A stretch of DNA of 50,137 nt from Candidatus Woesearchaeota archaeon (lineage in GTDB: Archaea > Nanobdellota > Nanobdellia > Woesearchaeales > JAGVYO01). The notes beneath the pieces were generated by a model. That model was not told where the DNA came from. It saw nothing but the letters and a program-made list of their open reading frames with translations, and ran no database searches. The DNA is taken from contig JAGVYO010000021.1 of the NCBI GenBank assembly GCA_018303225.1, positions 1 to 50,137 of the forward strand. Direction: 5' to 3'. The position numbers were made by a program, and so were the translations under genes. Positions 24,970-32,993 of the stretch are shown here, in pieces; positions within the stretch are counted from its first letter, which is position 1, and every line of letters begins with the position of its first letter.

Positions 24970-27900
24970 TCATACTTTCAAGCTCACCACTTGGCTCATG
25001 CCGTGCTCGTTCATGGAGACCCCATAGAGGTTGCTGGCCTCGTTGATCAGGCCGTCGTTGTGGGAGATGATGATATACTGCGCTTTCTCGGAGTATTTGG
25101 CAATCAGCTTGGCAAGCTTTTCGGAGTTGTGCTTGTCCAGCGCCGCGTCCACCTCGTCGAGCACATAGAAGGAAGCGGGCTCGTGCTCCTGGATGGAGAA
25201 GATAAAGGCCAGCGCGGTCAGCGTCTTTTCGCCGCCGGACAGGGAACGGATGTCCATGAACTTGTTGCCGGCCAACTTGACCTTGACAAACAGGCCGCCT
25301 TCGAACGGGTTTTCCGGATTCTCCAGCTCCAGATGCGCGGCGCCTTTGGCGGTAAGCTGCTGGAAGATGTCCGAGAAGTTCTTCTGCACCGCCTCGTAGC
25401 TCCGCATGAAGAGATCCTTTTTCTTGCCTTCGATCTCGTTGATCATCGCCACGACATCGTCTTTCTCCTTGATCAGGGTCTGCTTCTTGCCCTGCAGGTT
25501 GTTGTATTCCTTCTCCACATCCTCGTAGATCTCCAGGGCACGCATGTTGATGCTCCCTATCTCGCTGCGGAGCTTCTCGAACTTCGCAATCTCATTCCGC
25601 AGCTGGTTCTCCGGCTTCTCCAAATCCAAGGGAACGCCCTCGTATTGCGTGAATTCCTGCTCCATTCCGGCCATCACGGCGCGCAGCTCGGCCATCTTCA
25701 GGGAATGGGTGTTTCCCCGGATTTCGACGTTGCGGCTCTTGTCGAGATGCTCGTCGATTACCCGTTCGTTCTGTTGGATAACCTCGTTCAGCTGGTTGCG
25801 CTTTCCGAAAAGGCTCTTGAATCGGGTGTAGAACACCTGAATAGCGGCTTCCTTCTCGGTCAACAGGGCATTTCTTTCCTTGACCGTATGCTCCAGATCG
25901 CTCTTTTCCTTGAGGAAGCCCAGCTCTTCCTTGTCAATCTGCTTCAGGATCTGGAGGGTCTTCTCTTTCTCGGGGAGGAGGATGGTATTAATCTGGATGG
26001 TGCGGTTCTTCATCTCGCCCTCGATGGCCATGATGGATCCGTCCAGTTCCCGGATCTTCTCTTCGAAGGTCGTAAGCTCTGCCAGCAGGATGGGATCGCG
26101 AAGCTCTGCTATCTTAGACTTCAGTTTCTGCCTCTCGTCCTTGTTCTTCGCCAGCTGCCTGTTGAGCTCTGTTATTTTTTCGCTGGTGACAGAGATGCGG
26201 CCGTCCATCTGCTCAATCTCCTTGAGCAGGCTGTCCTTCTTCTTCCGGTCCAGCTCAATGTCCCCTGATTCGAGATGGAGGCTTTTCTCAATCTTGATGA
26301 CCTCGCCCTCGAGGCTGGCCTTCTGGTTCCGCAGCTCTGCAATTTTTTCCTCGTTTTCCTTCCGGCGATTTTCCAGCGTGCCGATGACGGATTCAGTTTT
26401 TGAAAGGGTCGCCTCGTGCTCCTCCAGCTCTTTCGTGGCTTCCTTCTCCTTGAATCCAAGGCTGTGTTTTTTGGATTCCCTGAAGCCGCCCTGCATCACC
26501 CCGCTTACCGACGCAAGATCGCCATCCAGCGTGGCCATGCGCGCCTTCCCGATACCGAGACGCCGGGCCACATCGATGTTGTCCACCACCAGGGTGTTGG
26601 CAAAAACATAAGAGAAGATTTTTTTGTATTTTGGGTCAAATTCAATAAGGTCAATGGCCATGCCGTGGCAGCCGTTGGCATCCGCCAGCTTTTTCACGGA
26701 TTCGTCTACTCCTGGCGCCTTGATCTTGTTCAGCGGCAGAAAGGTAGCGACCCCCAGCTTGTTCTGCTTGAGGTATTTGATCAGGTCGGAAGCGGTCTTG
26801 TCGTTCTCCACCACGATGCTCTTCAGGCGCTGGCCGGCAGCCATTTCCAGCGCGGTTGCGTATTTCTTCTGGACATCCCCCAGCTCGGAGACTGTTCCGT
26901 GGATGTCGGAACGCTCGTTTTTCATCTCCAGGATCCGCTTGATGGCCCGGTCGCCGGCCGTGAATTCACGGATGCTGATGGTGCGGGCCTGCAATTTTGC
27001 AAGCTCTTCCCGCGCATGCTGCAGCGTGGTGCGGGCGTTGCCCAGCTGATGGGCGAGAGAAGCATCCTCGTCCAACCGTGTGTTCAACTCCAAGGTGGCT
27101 TTCTTGAACGTGTCGCGTTTCTCTTTCAAGGCCTCTGTCTGGGCGTAGTACTCTTTTTCGACTTCCTTTACCTTCTTTATCCTCTCATCAAATGAATCGG
27201 ACTGGTGCTGCAGCCGGTCCTTTTCCCGGATCAGATTGTGCTGCTCTTCCCGCAGCTCGTTGATGCCTTTTTGGAGCTCTTCGGCGCTCTTGTCCAGCTC
27301 TTCCACTGACTTTTCAATATCCACCACGTTGTCGATCTTATTCTTTTTCTTGAACTGCTCGACCTTCTGGAACAGCTTCTCCTTCTCCTTCTGCTGAACC
27401 TCTTTATCCTTTTCCAGGTCGGCCCTTTCCTTTTGGATGGCGGCGATGCGCTGATCGATGTCTTTCAGGGCATTCTTCAGATCCTGCTTGCGCTGGTGGA
27501 TCTTCTGGATCTCGTTCTGGCACGTCTCTGCCCGGCTCTGGTACTTGGTCAGCTCGATCTTCAAGGATTCGATATCCTTGTTCAGCTTCACCTGCTCGGT
27601 CTCCCCCTTCTGCTCGATCTCGCGGGTGATGTCCTCGATTTCTTTCTTTCGCGCCTCGTTCTGCTGCCTAAATTCTGAAATCCTGTCCTGGACCTGCTGA
27701 AGCTCGCGATGGGTCGTGTCCAGCTGCTGCTGCAGGGCGTCCCGTTCCTTTTCTTTCGCATTGAGCTGCAATTTCAGCAGCGAGGCCTTGTTCTGCGTGA
27801 TCCTGGCATCCATCTCCTTGAACTTCATGGCCTGGTCGCGGTCGCTTTTCAGCTCTTTGAGGTAGGTATCGCGCTCTTTCAGGATGATGTCGGCTTCTTT

Positions 27901-28467
27901 GAGCCGGCCGCCCACCTTTTCCAGTTCGCGCAGGGCCTTGTCTTTCTTTTCCACGTAGATGGTGATGCCGGAAATCTCTTCCACCAATTGGCGGCGCTCT
28001 TCGGGGTGCATCTCCACAAACCGGACAATGTCGCCCTGCAGGATGATGTTGTAGCCGTCGGGGTCTATCCTGGCGATGGACAAGAGGTCGAGAATCTGCT
28101 GCCGCGTCCGGACCTTGTCGTTGATCTTGTAAACCGACTGGCCGCTCTGCCGGACAATGCGGGTTATCTTTACCTCCGGATCTTCGGTCGGGAACCGCTT
28201 GGAGGAATTGTCAAAATAGATGCTGACTTCGCCCTGCTTTGCGGGATTCTTGCTTTTTCCGCCGTTATAGATGAGGTTTGCGGCGCGCTCGGCCCTCAGC
28301 GATTTGGAAGAGGATTTGCCGAGCACGAAGCACAAGGCGTCCAAAACGTTGGATTTCCCGCTTCCGTTGGGCCCCAGCACGCAGTTAAAACTGCTGTTGA
28401 AAGGAAGCTCGGTATGCTTGGCAAACGACTTAAAGCCGTGCATCACCATCCGGTTTATTTTCGTCAT
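24970..28467 (-). CDS. smc: Chromosome segregation protein SMC
   Basis: A 1,165-residue condensin-like ATPase. The N-terminal Walker A is LGPNGSGKSNVLDAL. Two long coiled-coil arms flank a hinge around residues 500-670 (DVQKKYATALEMAAG, then DGDLASVSGVMQGG). The C-terminal ABC signature is RSLSGGEKTLTALAF and the Walker B is FYVLDEVDAALD. The length is normal for archaeal/bacterial SMC. It organises and segregates the chromosome as a dimer with kleisin partners, which are not in the window. A tttaaata box lies 37-44 bp upstream. rnhB lies upstream on the same strand, 73 bp away. Confidence 0.97.
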   Translation of the reverse strand: MTKINRMVMHGFKSFAKHTELPFNSSFNCVLGPNGSGKSNVLDALCFVLGKSSSKSLRAERAANLIYNGGKSKNPAKQGEVSIYFDNSSKRFPTEDPEVKITRIVRQSGQSVYKINDKVRTRQQILDLLSIARIDPDGYNIILQGDIVRFVEMHPEERRQLVEEISGITIYVEKKDKALRELEKVGGRLKEADIILKERDTYLKELKSDRDQAMKFKEMDARITQNKASLLKLQLNAKEKERDALQQQLDTTHRELQQVQDRISEFRQQNEARKKEIEDITREIEQKGETEQVKLNKDIESLKIELTKYQSRAETCQNEIQKIHQRKQDLKNALKDIDQRIAAIQKERADLEKDKEVQQKEKEKLFQKVEQFKKKNKIDNVVDIEKSVEELDKSAEELQKGINELREEQHNLIREKDRLQHQSDSFDERIKKVKEVEKEYYAQTEALKEKRDTFKKATLELNTRLDEDASLAHQLGNARTTLQHAREELAKLQARTISIREFTAGDRAIKRILEMKNERSDIHGTVSELGDVQKKYATALEMAAGQRLKSIVVENDKTASDLIKYLKQNKLGVATFLPLNKIKAPGVDESVKKLADANGCHGMAIDLIEFDPKYKKIFSYVFANTLVVDNIDVARRLGIGKARMATLDGDLASVSGVMQGGFRESKKHSLGFKEKEATKELEEHEATLSKTESVIGTLENRRKENEEKIAELRNQKASLEGEVIKIEKSLHLESGDIELDRKKKDSLLKEIEQMDGRISVTSEKITELNRQLAKNKDERQKLKSKIAELRDPILLAELTTFEEKIRELDGSIMAIEGEMKNRTIQINTILLPEKEKTLQILKQIDKEELGFLKEKSDLEHTVKERNALLTEKEAAIQVFYTRFKSLFGKRNQLNEVIQQNERVIDEHLDKSRNVEIRGNTHSLKMAELRAVMAGMEQEFTQYEGVPLDLEKPENQLRNEIAKFEKLRSEIGSINMRALEIYEDVEKEYNNLQGKKQTLIKEKDDVVAMINEIEGKKKDLFMRSYEAVQKNFSDIFQQLTAKGAAHLELENPENPFEGGLFVKVKLAGNKFMDIRSLSGGEKTLTALAFIFSIQEHEPASFYVLDEVDAALDKHNSEKLAKLIAKYSEKAQYIIISHNDGLINEASNLYGVSMNEHGMSQVVSLKV

Positions 28468-28540
28468 TTTTAAGTAGATTACCCTTACCCTGTCTATACC
28501 GCCTATTTAAAGTTTTTTGTTTTGCTGCAGAGCAAGAAAC

Positions 28541-29215
28541 TTAATATTCATCGAGTTTTTTCTGGTTTTTCTTCTGGGCCAGACGTCGATACGGATCCCA
28601 CGTTTTACGGAAGATGGCCGGGTAGTCGAGGTAATTCTTTTCCAAAAAGTCCTTGGTGGCAGGATCCGAGACATAGCCGGAACCAAAATTGATGCCTAAT
28701 TTCTTTTTGAGCTTCTCGATCTCCCTATCGCGGGTCACCTTGGCAATAATGGAAGCCGCGGAAACAATGGGATAATTGGTATCGGCCTTATGCTCTGCAA
28801 GAATCTCCGGCAGGTAATCCAGCTTGGCTGCGAGATAGGCCTGATATTTCCTGATATTATTGCTGGGCGAATCGATGATGACTCTGTCCGGCCTTAATTC
28901 GTTGATGATCAGGGCTGTTGTGTCGGCTTCCAGCCAGTTCAGATTCGATTCCTCGGAATTCAGCGCATCGTCAATCTGTTGAGGGGGCAGAATGACGGTC
29001 TTGTGGCTTTTGGCCACTTTCAGAAGCTTGTCATAAAGGGCTTCCCGCTGCTTCGGACTCAATAGCTTGGAGTCCTTCGGCTTCAAGCTTAGCAATCTGG
29101 CTTCGTCCTTCTGGTCTATACAATAACCTACCATAACCATGGGACCGATGACAGGCCCTTAGGGCGAATCTTAGGATTCTCTACCCGCCTCATCGATCCC
29201 GCAGATCAGCGGCAT
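28541..29215 (-). CDS. rnhB: Ribonuclease HII, interrupted by a 21-nt intron-like insert
   Basis: RNase HII removes ribonucleotides and RNA primers from DNA. Exon 1 (29215 to about 29181) encodes MPLICGIDEAGR. After a 21-nt insert (29160-29180) with two in-frame TAA stops, the frame continues GPVIGPMVMVGYCID to the stop at 28541. Joining the parts gives a 217-residue protein with an unbroken GIDEAGRGPVIGP motif. The four catalytic acids are then D8, E9, D108 and D138, with the usual 30-residue spacing of the last two. The ATG at 29215 is preceded by GGTGA four bases upstream, and a TATA-like cttaaatac (29249-29257) lies upstream. Starting instead at ATG 29140 would lose D8 and E9. So function appears to require removal of the insert. 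Confidence 0.85.
29160..29180 (-). other. Putative bulge-helix-bulge mRNA intron in rnhB
   Basis: In the transcript, exon-1 GGGU (29186-29183) pairs with GCCC (29165-29162) as a 4-bp central helix. A 3-nt AGA bulge (29182-29180) leads into an inner hairpin GAAUC-CUAA-GAUUC (29179-29166). UAA (29161-29159) forms the opposite bulge. Outer pairing is possible between GGC and GCC, and between GAUGA and UCAUC, with two extra unpaired G's. Cuts after AG and UA, the usual second-base positions, remove exactly 21 nt and rebuild the AGA-GGG codons of the conserved Gly-Arg-Gly. Confidence 0.65.
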
Positions 29216-29313
29216 ACATTCACCTGGTTTTTCCATTGGAAAGGATGTATTTAAGGTATTCGATTTTTCGTGATTCAAAAAATATATAAAGTAGGAAGAA
29301 TACTAAAAGAAAT

Positions 29314-29619
29314 ATGGATTCGCTGCAGGTTATCGGGCTCAAAGAGCTGGATGTGGATGAGCAGGAGACGGTCAGCAGGGTCGCCAACCGGCATTACGCA
29401 AAAATCCAGCGCTTATTGAAGGATCTCTCATCGGTGCAGATCCATGTTAAAACCCATAGCAAAGGGGGAAAGAAGAGGTATGAGATAAAGGTCCGCGCCA
29501 TGACACCTGCGCATGTCTTCGAAAGCTCGATGGAAGACTGGGACCTGGCAAAATGCCTTCATGTTGCGTGCGAGGAACTCCAGCATGAGATTACGCATAG
29601 GTTAAGTCCGAAAAAATAA
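29314..29619 (+). CDS. HPF/RaiA-like ribosome-associated protein
   Basis: A 101-residue protein whose predicted beta-alpha-beta-beta-beta-alpha order fits the S30EA/RaiA fold. It has a helix with HYAKIQRLLKDL, strands VQIHVKTHSKGG, RYEIKVRAMTP and HVFESSMEDWD, then a final helix ACEELQHEITHRL. Such proteins bind the small ribosomal subunit and support hibernation. The match is by pattern only. A TATA box (atatataaa, 29282-29290) is centred about 28 bp before the ATG at 29314, predicting a leaderless mRNA. It diverges from rnhB. Confidence 0.6.
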   Translation: MDSLQVIGLKELDVDEQETVSRVANRHYAKIQRLLKDLSSVQIHVKTHSKGGKKRYEIKVRAMTPAHVFESSMEDWDLAKCLHVACEELQHEITHRLSPKK

Positions 29620-29623
29620 AAGC

Positions 29624-30535
29624 CTATCTCATATATTTATCTAACCATCCAAGGGTCTTCTGGAACGCTTCCTGCTCTATTTCTGTGTCGCGGTTGCCTT
29701 CGGCGTCTTCAAAGCGATGGCCAATGGTTTCGTAGCTGTTAAATTCGTAGACCTTGCCGTGTTTTTGCAATTCAGCCGCTAAGGCCTGTGCCTGACGGTA
29801 AGGGAAATGAGTATCCAGTTCCCCATGATGGATCTGCAACGGTACCTGGATGCGGTCTGTGCAATAGATAGGAGAGCGGGCCACCAAAGTCCGGAAAAGC
29901 TCTTTTTCGTCTTCAGGAGCCTTCACCACGGTGAACCATTCCTTTAAAGGACCGTCGCGGTCTGCGGTCTGGAAGGTATCCAGAATGTCAATAGCACCCC
30001 AGAATTCCACGCCTGCGTCAAAATCATCGCTTAACGCCAACGTCTGCAGAGTAATGCCGCCGCCGTGGCTGAATCCGACTGTTCCGATTTTTTCCTGATC
30101 TACGTTGTTCAATTGTTTGGCGCATTCCAGCAGGTTCAGGACATCGGTGGTTTCACCCCTAGCGATTTCTATTTGGCCATCGGAACCGGCTTCGCCGCGG
30201 TAGTTGGAGGCAGCTACGACAAAGCCCTCCTGGGCAAGCCATTTGAGCCAGTTTTGGTCCGTGTCCTCCAATCCTTCTTTTCCGCCGTGGTTGTACATCA
30301 CCAATGGATGCTTCCCATTTATCTTTGGTTCTGCCAGAAAACCGGTGATGGTCAGGTTTTCGCTCTCGTACGTGATTTCTTTCACTACGATGGTCTCGTT
30401 TTCAAAGAAAACCTTCCCGCCTTGAAATGAATCGCATTGGTATTCTCTCTGCTCCAGAAGGCATGGAATCGGTTGCTGAGCACAACCTGCCACCAGAAAA
30501 AGTACTAAGAGAAACCATCCTCTTTTTGCCGACAT
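29624..30535 (-). CDS. Secreted lipoprotein-like alpha/beta hydrolase
   Basis: A 303-residue protein. The N-terminus is a lipoprotein-type signal (WFLLVLFLVAGC) with the cysteine near residue 18. The hydrolase domain begins near residue 65. It has the oxyanion region YNHGGKEG, the nucleophile elbow GFSHGGG (Ser), the acid in GELDTHFP, and the final His in TIGHRFED, so the Ser-Asp-His triad is complete. The layout matches dienelactone-hydrolase or acyl-peptidase-like enzymes. The substrate could be an ester or peptide. Anchoring outside the membrane is inferred from the lipobox. Confidence 0.83.
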   Translation of the reverse strand: MSAKRGWFLLVLFLVAGCAQQPIPCLLEQREYQCDSFQGGKVFFENETIVVKEITYESENLTITGFLAEPKINGKHPLVMYNHGGKEGLEDTDQNWLKWLAQEGFVVAASNYRGEAGSDGQIEIARGETTDVLNLLECAKQLNNVDQEKIGTVGFSHGGGITLQTLALSDDFDAGVEFWGAIDILDTFQTADRDGPLKEWFTVVKAPEDEKELFRTLVARSPIYCTDRIQVPLQIHHGELDTHFPYRQAQALAAELQKHGKVYEFNSYETIGHRFEDAEGNRDTEIEQEAFQKTLGWLDKYMR

Positions 30536-30613
30536 GCCCTATTTCTGAGTCCGGCTTTTTATAAAGATTGTGGAAATCGTAAATAGCCGTGGCCCAAACC
30601 ACGGCCCAAGATA

Positions 30614-30712
30614 TAGCGAGGGGTGGATTTGAATTCGGCAGCGGCTCTTCACCGCTTCCACCGACCTATGGGTTATGGGCCCATCGGGCACTCCTGACTG
30701 CCCCACCTCGCT
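30614..30712 (-). tRNA. Initiator tRNA-Met(CAU) with a T-arm intron
   Basis: Read on the minus strand: acceptor AGCGAGG/CCTCGCT (A1-U72, an initiator feature), D stem GGGC/GCCC, anticodon stem ATGGG/CCCAT with loop CCCATAA (anticodon CAU), and discriminator A. T stem GGTGG (30658-30662) and CCACC (30622-30626) should enclose TTCAAAT (30627-30633). Instead, 24 extra nt (30634-30657) sit between stem and loop, at position 53/54. Removing them gives a 75-nt canonical initiator tRNA. Position 33 is C rather than U. A TATA box (ttataaat on the minus strand, near 30740) fits the 5' end. Confidence 0.9.
30634..30657 (-). other. 24-nt intron in the T arm of initiator tRNA-Met
   Basis: In RNA, exon CGGU pairs with intron-end GCCG (4-bp central helix). 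A GGA bulge follows on the 5' side, then the inner stem AGCGG/CCGCU closes a 7-nt loop. AAU forms the 3' bulge. Cuts GG^A and AA^U regenerate GGUGG followed by UUCAAAU. The outer helix is weak, so this is a relaxed bulge-helix-bulge. Confidence 0.8.
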
Positions 30713-30760
30713 ATGCTTAAAAGGATAAGAAGCTCATTTATAAGTCTTTTGCCGCAAAAG

Positions 30761-30768
30761 TTTATAAA
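30761..30768 (+). promoter_or_regulatory. TATA box of tRNA-Ser
   Basis: The sequence tttataaa is centred about 29 bp upstream of the mature 5' end at 30794. A divergent TATA for the initiator tRNA lies about 25 bp to its left. Confidence 0.55.
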
Positions 30769-30793
30769 CAAATAGGGAAATCTTTTTGCTCAT

Positions 30794-30878
30794 GCCGCGG
30801 TGGCACAATCTGGTACTGCGCGGGATTGCTAATCCCGTTTCCCTCGTGGATTCCCCGGTTCAAATCCGGGCCGCGGCG
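30794..30878 (+). tRNA. tRNA-Ser(GCU)
   Basis: Acceptor GCCGCGG/CCGCGGC, discriminator G, anticodon stem CGGGA/TCCCG with loop TTGCTAA (anticodon GCU), a long variable arm typical of serine tRNA, and T arm CCCGG-TTCAAAT-CCGGG. No intron. Followed by a T5 tract and then, 9 nt later, the ATG of the transglutaminase-like gene. Confidence 0.93.
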
Positions 30879-30887
30879 TTTTTAAAA

Positions 30888-32969
30888 ATGGTAAAAAAGT
30901 GGTGGATCGTTGTTTTTTTGCTACTTCTCCCTATTGCCATGGCCCAGGAATGGCCTTATACCAGCGAAGAAGTACAGATCCGCATGAACATTTCCTCTGT
31001 GTCTACTGTATTGCCTACCAATCCTGTATCCAGCCTGGAATACCTCATCGTGAACCTGTCTTTCCTTCCGCTGGAGAGGGAAGGGCAGCATATCCTTAAC
31101 CTGCAAACCACTCCCGAAGCGGCTGTGGAAGATGGGTATGGCGTATTCCGATGGGACCGGCCGGAAGCAGAGGAATTGCCCTTCCGTGCAGAAACAGAAG
31201 TGAGTATCCAAAACATTTACCCTCTTGTAACAGAAAAAATCCCTTTCCCCCTCCGGGAAATTCCTGATTCCCTAAAGGCATATACCCTGCCCTCTGCTAC
31301 GATTGATTCTGACAACGAAGAGATCATCCGCCTTGCGTCTCAATTGGCAGAGGGAGAGGATGACCTGTATGAGGTAGTGCATACGCTGGGCGTCTGGGCT
31401 AAAACCAATATCGAGTATGATTTGAGCACATTAACTGCGGACATCTCGCAGAAAGCCTCCTGGGTGCTGCAGACACGGACCGGTGTGTGTGACGAACTGA
31501 CCAATCTCTTTATTGCGCTGAACCGTGCTCTGGGCATCCCGGCCCGATTCGTATCGGGCATATCGTATACCAATTCACCGGAGTTCCCGGAGCAATGGGG
31601 ATCGCACGGCTGGGCCGAAGTATGGTTTCCCGGCTATGGGTGGATTCCGTTTGATGTAACCTATGGTGAATTGGGTTTTGCAGATCCGACGCACATCAAA
31701 ACAAAGGAAGGGGTGGATGGGGACGTTGCTTCTGTATCGTATTCCTGGCTGGGGCGCAATGTGGATATAGGGACAAGAAAACTGGACATCCAGACTTCTC
31801 TTCAGGGATATAGCGGCTACATGGATCCTGTTGCTGAGATTTCTGTGAAGCCTGTAAAGGAAAGCGCCGCGTTCGGCTCGTATAATCTGATCGAGGCAAA
31901 TCTTCGCAATCTGCGTCCCGGCTATACGTCGGTGCCTGTGTTCTTATCGCTCCCGCAGGAGGTTGAAATCATAGGGGAAAGGGAAAAAATCGTACTGCTG
32001 GGGCCGCTCGAACGCAAAACGGTCTACTGGATGGTAAAAGTGAAGGATAGTCTGCAGAGACGTTACCGCTACACCTTCCCGTTCACGGCCAGCACGCTGC
32101 ACAATAGCACGGCAGAGGATGCGTTTTCTTCGGGCCGCGATGATGTCTTCTTCTCCCGGAACGAGATGGAATCGCTGCTGTCCCAGCGGGAAAAGGAGGA
32201 GCAGAAAACCTATTCGAAAGAAGTGGAGATGGACTGTGCCATCGGAAAAGAAGAGTTTTATGTCTACGAGAATACTTCCATCTCCTGCACCCTCCGAAAC
32301 AACGGGAACATCTTTTTAGAGAACCTGCAGGTCTGCCTGGAGAATTGCGAAACCATCACCTTGGGCATCTCCCAATCCCGGTATCTTGAATTCAACATCT
32401 CTGAAAAGAAAGTAGGAAGGCAGGAAGCGCGCATCCTGCTGGAAAACAAGGACATCTCCAAAATCGTGGACATCGGCTTTGCGCGATGGGACGAACCCGC
32501 TATAAACGTCACGGAGTTCAGTTATCCCGGCAAGGTTGATTTTGAGGATGTCTTTGATATCTCGTTTTCATTGGACAAAGCCTCTGTATCTCCCCCAAAA
32601 AATGTGAGGATTGTGCTGGATCAGGGCCCTTTCCGGAAGGTGTGGGAGATTGATGAACTGAACGACCGCCAGTCGTTTGTGCTGGCGCTCAATGCGAATG
32701 ATTTGGGGCATACCCGCAATCTGCTTGCGCTGCGGGCTTCTTTTGAAGACGGCAACGGGAGGGCCTATGATTACGAGAAAACATTCGGGATAGAGGTGAA
32801 GGATCCAACGCTCGGACAGCGAATGCGGATGGGAATCAACCAAGTAGAAGGAGTGTTGCAGAACCTCACTGTCACCGGGATTGTCGTATTGCTGATCGTT
32901 ATTTCTGCGATATTTGTAGCGATCATCCGATTTGTTTTCAAGCCCGCAAGGCCACGAAAAGATATATAA
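30888..32969 (+). CDS. Transglutaminase-like cell-surface protein
   Basis: A 693-residue protein with a signal peptide (MVKKWWIVVFLLLLPIAMAQ). A transglutaminase-core domain spans about residues 155-265 with the triad visible: Cys in TRTGVCDELT, His in GSHGWAEVWF and Asp in PFDVTYGE. Beta-sandwich-like regions follow, and a C-terminal membrane helix (TGIVVLLIVISAIFVAIIRF) has a basic tail. So it is anchored with the catalytic domain outside. It may crosslink or cleave surface proteins. The ATG at 30888 is only 9 bp after tRNA-Ser, so the gene either shares the tRNA transcript or has a promoter inside the tRNA. The frame extends upstream through the tRNA but that part is not coding. Confidence 0.83.
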   Translation: MVKKWWIVVFLLLLPIAMAQEWPYTSEEVQIRMNISSVSTVLPTNPVSSLEYLIVNLSFLPLEREGQHILNLQTTPEAAVEDGYGVFRWDRPEAEELPFRAETEVSIQNIYPLVTEKIPFPLREIPDSLKAYTLPSATIDSDNEEIIRLASQLAEGEDDLYEVVHTLGVWAKTNIEYDLSTLTADISQKASWVLQTRTGVCDELTNLFIALNRALGIPARFVSGISYTNSPEFPEQWGSHGWAEVWFPGYGWIPFDVTYGELGFADPTHIKTKEGVDGDVASVSYSWLGRNVDIGTRKLDIQTSLQGYSGYMDPVAEISVKPVKESAAFGSYNLIEANLRNLRPGYTSVPVFLSLPQEVEIIGEREKIVLLGPLERKTVYWMVKVKDSLQRRYRYTFPFTASTLHNSTAEDAFSSGRDDVFFSRNEMESLLSQREKEEQKTYSKEVEMDCAIGKEEFYVYENTSISCTLRNNGNIFLENLQVCLENCETITLGISQSRYLEFNISEKKVGRQEARILLENKDISKIVDIGFARWDEPAINVTEFSYPGKVDFEDVFDISFSLDKASVSPPKNVRIVLDQGPFRKVWEIDELNDRQSFVLALNANDLGHTRNLLALRASFEDGNGRAYDYEKTFGIEVKDPTLGQRMRMGINQVEGVLQNLTVTGIVVLLIVISAIFVAIIRFVFKPARPRKDI

Positions 32970-32993
32970 AGCGCGAAGCTCTTCTTGAGAAAA

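Noticed and set aside
28541..29140. RNase HII as a 199-residue protein starting at ATG 29140
   Set aside because: It would lack the Asp-Glu of GIDEAGRGP, and the missing motif is present just upstream behind a 21-nt insert with its own SD and ATG.
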